This document shows positions 3,409-6,025 of a DNA stretch of 6,025 bases, one piece after another. Under the pieces are notes generated by a model, which saw only the letters and a program-made list of their open reading frames with translations, made no database searches and was not told the DNA's origin. This DNA comes from Candidatus Nomurabacteria bacterium (GTDB lineage Bacteria > Patescibacteriota > Minisyncoccia > Phycocordibacterales > UBA918), in the NCBI GenBank assembly GCA_943359405.1, contig CALRHO010000050.1:1-6025 (forward strand), written 5' to 3'. The position numbers and the translations under genes are program-made. How positions within the stretch are numbered: position 1 is the first letter of the stretch; the number at the start of each line of letters is the position of its first letter.

Positions 3409-6025
3409 TTACCCCAAATCTCCTGGCTTACGGCGGTAGATAATTGGGATCAAGACGAGTGTAATGAGCACAGAGAACATAAGCCCAAACATCACTGCAT
3501 AGGCGAGGGGCGCCCACAGGTCACCGGAGTAGACGAGCGGCACCATACCAACTACCGTGGTGGCAGTCGTGAGCAAAATTGGGCGCAGGCGCGAAACCGC
3601 AGCATCAACCACTACGTCGGTAATAGGCCTATGGGGGTTTTGGCGACGCTCACTGTTCATCATATCAATGAGAAGAATCGAGTTGTTTACCACAATGCCC
3701 GACAGGGCAATAAAACCCATGATAGAAGGGAAGGATAGGGCATTTTGTGTAATTGCGAGACCAAACAAAATACCAATGAGCGAGTAGGGTAGGATAGACA
3801 ACACGTAGCGCATGTGCCTGAACGAGTTAAACTCGTACACCAAAATACCGACCATGAGCACAATACCGACGACCAAAGCCAAGAAGAGTTCGCTGAAGGC
3901 CTGGTCTGATTCCTCCGTCTCACCGCCACTTTGCTGGCGCACTGATGCCGGCATAGCCAGAGCAACTGCAGCTGTTGTGGAAGACAAGGCCGCATCAAAT
4001 GCAGCCTGTACGTCACGTGCATTTGCTCCTGGTAAGATATCGCTTGTTACGGACACAACCCGCACACCATTCTCATGATTGATAACCGTACGAGATTCAC
4101 GCAGGTATACCTGCGCGATTGCCGAGAGTGGCACGGCGGCGCCGGTAGGGGTAGGAATGGTGAGTGCACGGAGTGCATCAACCGTAACGATGTTGGTCGC
4201 CTCGGTTGTCACGCCAATCGTGTTACCAATATTAAGCTTTACCTCGACAGGTACCTCCGTGGAAATTCCAGCCAGAGTCGTTGCCTCGTTGCCAAACACT
4301 GCAGTGCGAAGTACACCTGATACCACTTCACTGGAAAGCCCGAACGACGCAGCCCGGTCCGTATCCAAGATAATTTCAAACTCAGTACCCGCATCAATAC
4401 TGGTGCGCACATTGGTCGTTTCTGGCACAGACTGAAGAATGAGCGCAGCACGATTCGCGACGGTGGCGAGTTCGTCGAGATTGTCCCCGTAGAACGTGAC
4501 GCCGACCGGCGCCTCAGCCGGCGGTCCATTATTGGGCTGACTGAGCACTATCTTCACGTCATTAATAGGACGAAGTGACTCACGAAGACTGAGAATGATA
4601 TCTGAGCTCGTGCGTACACGCTCCTTATCAAGCAGAACGAAAATACTTGCTACGTGTTCACCACCACCACCGTCTTCATCAAACTGATTTCCAGACCCGA
4701 TGGTTGCCAAGTAGGCACTGATATCGGACTCACGGTACAACACCTCTTCAACCCTACGCACCGCAAGATCAGTCACCTCCTTGGTCGAACCTTGTGGTAA
4801 CTCAATATCCACAAATATAAAATCAACATCGGCTTGCTCGAAAAAGGTAACCTTGACCAAACCGACAACTGGTAGGATAAGAGCTATGAGCAGCAGAATG
4901 CGAATCGACCACAAGAAGCGACGTTCGTTGCGTTGATTCCCAACCACCGTTGTCAGAACACGTCGATACCAAGACTCAAGTCGGTGCGAGTATTGAGCCT
5001 GCTTAATTTCAAGCGGCGTATCTGTGCGCCTGCGTAAGAAGTCGGCAGCAATGACCGGAAGCAGTGCCAGTGCCACAAAAGCAGAGGCAAACAAGACGAA
5101 GATGAGTGTGAAGGGGATACTCTTGATGAACTGGCCAATCACCCCCGTGACCACAAAGAGACCGACAAACATTGCCACGGTGGTGAGCGTACCTGAGAGT
5201 AGTGGGCTTGCAAACTCGCGAACAGCTAAGCGCGCAGCTTCGCGAGCATCAAGCAACGGATTGTCTTTCAGTCGCTTATTGATGGCCTCGACCATAACAA
5301 TGCCCGAGTCCACCAGAATACCAATACCCAAGATGAGTGCAAACAGTGACAGGAAGTTAATGGTATTACCGGAGAGATACAGACCGATAAATCCAATCAG
5401 GAAAGACAGGGGAATGCCCATACCGGCAATCAGCGCTTCACGCCAACCGATCGCCACCATGAGAATAAGTACGACCAGAATCACGGTTTGGATACCAGAC
5501 GTAGTGAGGTTGTAGAGGTCAGTGCGAATATCCTCACCTGCGTCAAGAATAGTCTCGTGTTTAAATGAGGCCAACAAACCACCCTCTGCACTTAGCTCCG
5601 TAAGTAAGTCATTCACCCGAGCAGTGATTTGGGTAATATCACCACCCCGCTGCTTATAGACATTGAACGAAAGTGCATCCGCAGACGGCACACCGGCAAT
5701 GGAGAGCCGGGAGAAAGCTGGTGCTTCTTTTACTTCATCGCGCACCGTTGCCACGTCACGTACGTAGACCGGTTGACCGCCGCGGGTTGTAATCGCAACA
5801 CCTTCAATGTCGGTAACCGCTTCAGGCTTTCCGGTGAAGGTGATGTTGTAGAGCACACCATCGTTCTCTATGGCACCAATCGGAAACGCAGTGTTGGCAC
5901 TCCGCAGAGCACTTGTCACATCGCGCAGCGACAGCTCATACCGTGCAAGCGCCGTCGGCTCGACGACTACCGAGAGCATACGTTCGCCAACGCCACTATA
6001 TTCCAAGCGAGAAATTCCGGGGAGA
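3409..6025 (-). CDS. RND-family efflux transporter permease, N-terminus cut by the window edge
   Basis: This is an inner-membrane, proton-driven transporter of the AcrB/HAE type. The open frame runs to the window edge (upstream residues read LPGISRL), so the TTG at 6006 is not a start. About 871 residues are visible; roughly 150 (TM1 and the first periplasmic subdomain) are probably missing from a typical 1,020-1,050. Visible order: the rest of the first periplasmic domain, TM2 (about 5496-5443) to TM6, TM7 (about 4914-4843), the second periplasmic domain with VDIELPQGSTKEVTD and NNGPPAEAPVGVTFYGD, then TM8 (about 3888-3832) to TM12 (about 3510-3436). TM4 reads GIGILVDSGIVMVEAI: the first Asp of the AcrB D407/D408 pair is kept (5308-5310), the second is Ser. 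TM10 reads GIVVNNSILLID, with Asn where AcrB has K940. Substrate is unknown. The gene stands alone here; any adaptor gene would lie upstream, outside the window. Confidence 0.95.
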   Translation of the reverse strand, partial: LPGISRLEYSGVGERMLSVVVEPTALARYELSLRDVTSALRSANTAFPIGAIENDGVLYNITFTGKPEAVTDIEGVAITTRGGQPVYVRDVATVRDEVKEAPAFSRLSIAGVPSADALSFNVYKQRGGDITQITARVNDLLTELSAEGGLLASFKHETILDAGEDIRTDLYNLTTSGIQTVILVVLILMVAIGWREALIAGMGIPLSFLIGFIGLYLSGNTINFLSLFALILGIGILVDSGIVMVEAINKRLKDNPLLDAREAARLAVREFASPLLSGTLTTVAMFVGLFVVTGVIGQFIKSIPFTLIFVLFASAFVALALLPVIAADFLRRRTDTPLEIKQAQYSHRLESWYRRVLTTVVGNQRNERRFLWSIRILLLIALILPVVGLVKVTFFEQADVDFIFVDIELPQGSTKEVTDLAVRRVEEVLYRESDISAYLATIGSGNQFDEDGGGGEHVASIFVLLDKERVRTSSDIILSLRESLRPINDVKIVLSQPNNGPPAEAPVGVTFYGDNLDELATVANRAALILQSVPETTNVRTSIDAGTEFEIILDTDRAASFGLSSEVVSGVLRTAVFGNEATTLAGISTEVPVEVKLNIGNTIGVTTEATNIVTVDALRALTIPTPTGAAVPLSAIAQVYLRESRTVINHENGVRVVSVTSDILPGANARDVQAAFDAALSSTTAAVALAMPASVRQQSGGETEESDQAFSELFLALVVGIVLMVGILVYEFNSFRHMRYVLSILPYSLIGILFGLAITQNALSFPSIMGFIALSGIVVNNSILLIDMMNSERRQNPHRPITDVVVDAAVSRLRPILLTTATTVVGMVPLVYSGDLWAPLAYAVMFGLMFSVLITLVLIPIIYRRKPGDLG

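Noticed and set aside
3557..5515. Several plus-strand open frames opposite the RND gene, the longest at 5024-5515
   Set aside because: The opposite strand is an unbroken RND gene with clear motifs. These translations are compositionally odd (rich in Ser, Thr, Arg, Lys) and recognisable as nothing.
1..6025. Mobile elements, CRISPR arrays, tRNA or rRNA genes
   Set aside because: I saw no transposase motif, terminal repeats, regularly spaced repeats or cloverleaf-like stretch. The sequence is almost fully covered by conserved-looking genes.

Overview
The window (about 52% GC by eye) holds the 3' end of an F-type ATP synthase operon, followed by three unrelated genes in alternating orientation. 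The best guess for the source is a bacterium of the Patescibacteria/CPR group, perhaps Parcubacteria-like. This is inferred from four things together: an epsilon subunit cut down to its beta-sandwich domain, no recognisable Shine-Dalgarno sequence before any start codon, a eukaryote-like phosphomannomutase-type HAD protein, and lineage-type substitutions in AtpD. None of these proves it. All six visible stop codons are TAA, and TGG encodes Trp in the normal way, so nothing points to a changed genetic code.

Layout. Positions 1-1994 (+) carry the end of atpG (gamma), complete atpD (beta) and complete short atpC (epsilon), in the usual gamma-beta-epsilon order. The gaps are 87 and 50 bases, which is looser than in many atp operons. 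The atpG-atpD gap contains a nested inverted repeat and a 17-codon ORF that overlaps the atpG stop. A strong terminator-like hairpin (2011-2041) closes the operon and also serves the convergent gene. Positions 2045-2743 (-) encode an HAD-IIB protein of the phosphomannomutase type. Diverging from it, 2810-3355 (+) encodes an unrecognised five-helix membrane protein with a proline-rich C-terminal tail. A second bidirectional terminator (3357-3395) separates it from an RND transporter gene on the minus strand (3409 to the window edge), which lacks its N-terminal part.

How the genes relate. The three ATP synthase genes form one complex: beta carries the catalytic sites, gamma is the rotor shaft, and epsilon couples F1 to the c-ring. 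The HAD protein, the membrane protein and the RND pump show no functional link in the sequence, and each is bounded by its own terminator or divergent start. I see no mobile element, CRISPR array, tRNA or rRNA. No stretch of more than 90 bases lacks a gene. I did not find an obviously new multi-gene system. The points most worth a second look are the structured atpG-atpD leader, the truncated epsilon, the altered PMM-type active site, the orphan membrane protein, and the RND pump's altered proton-relay residues.
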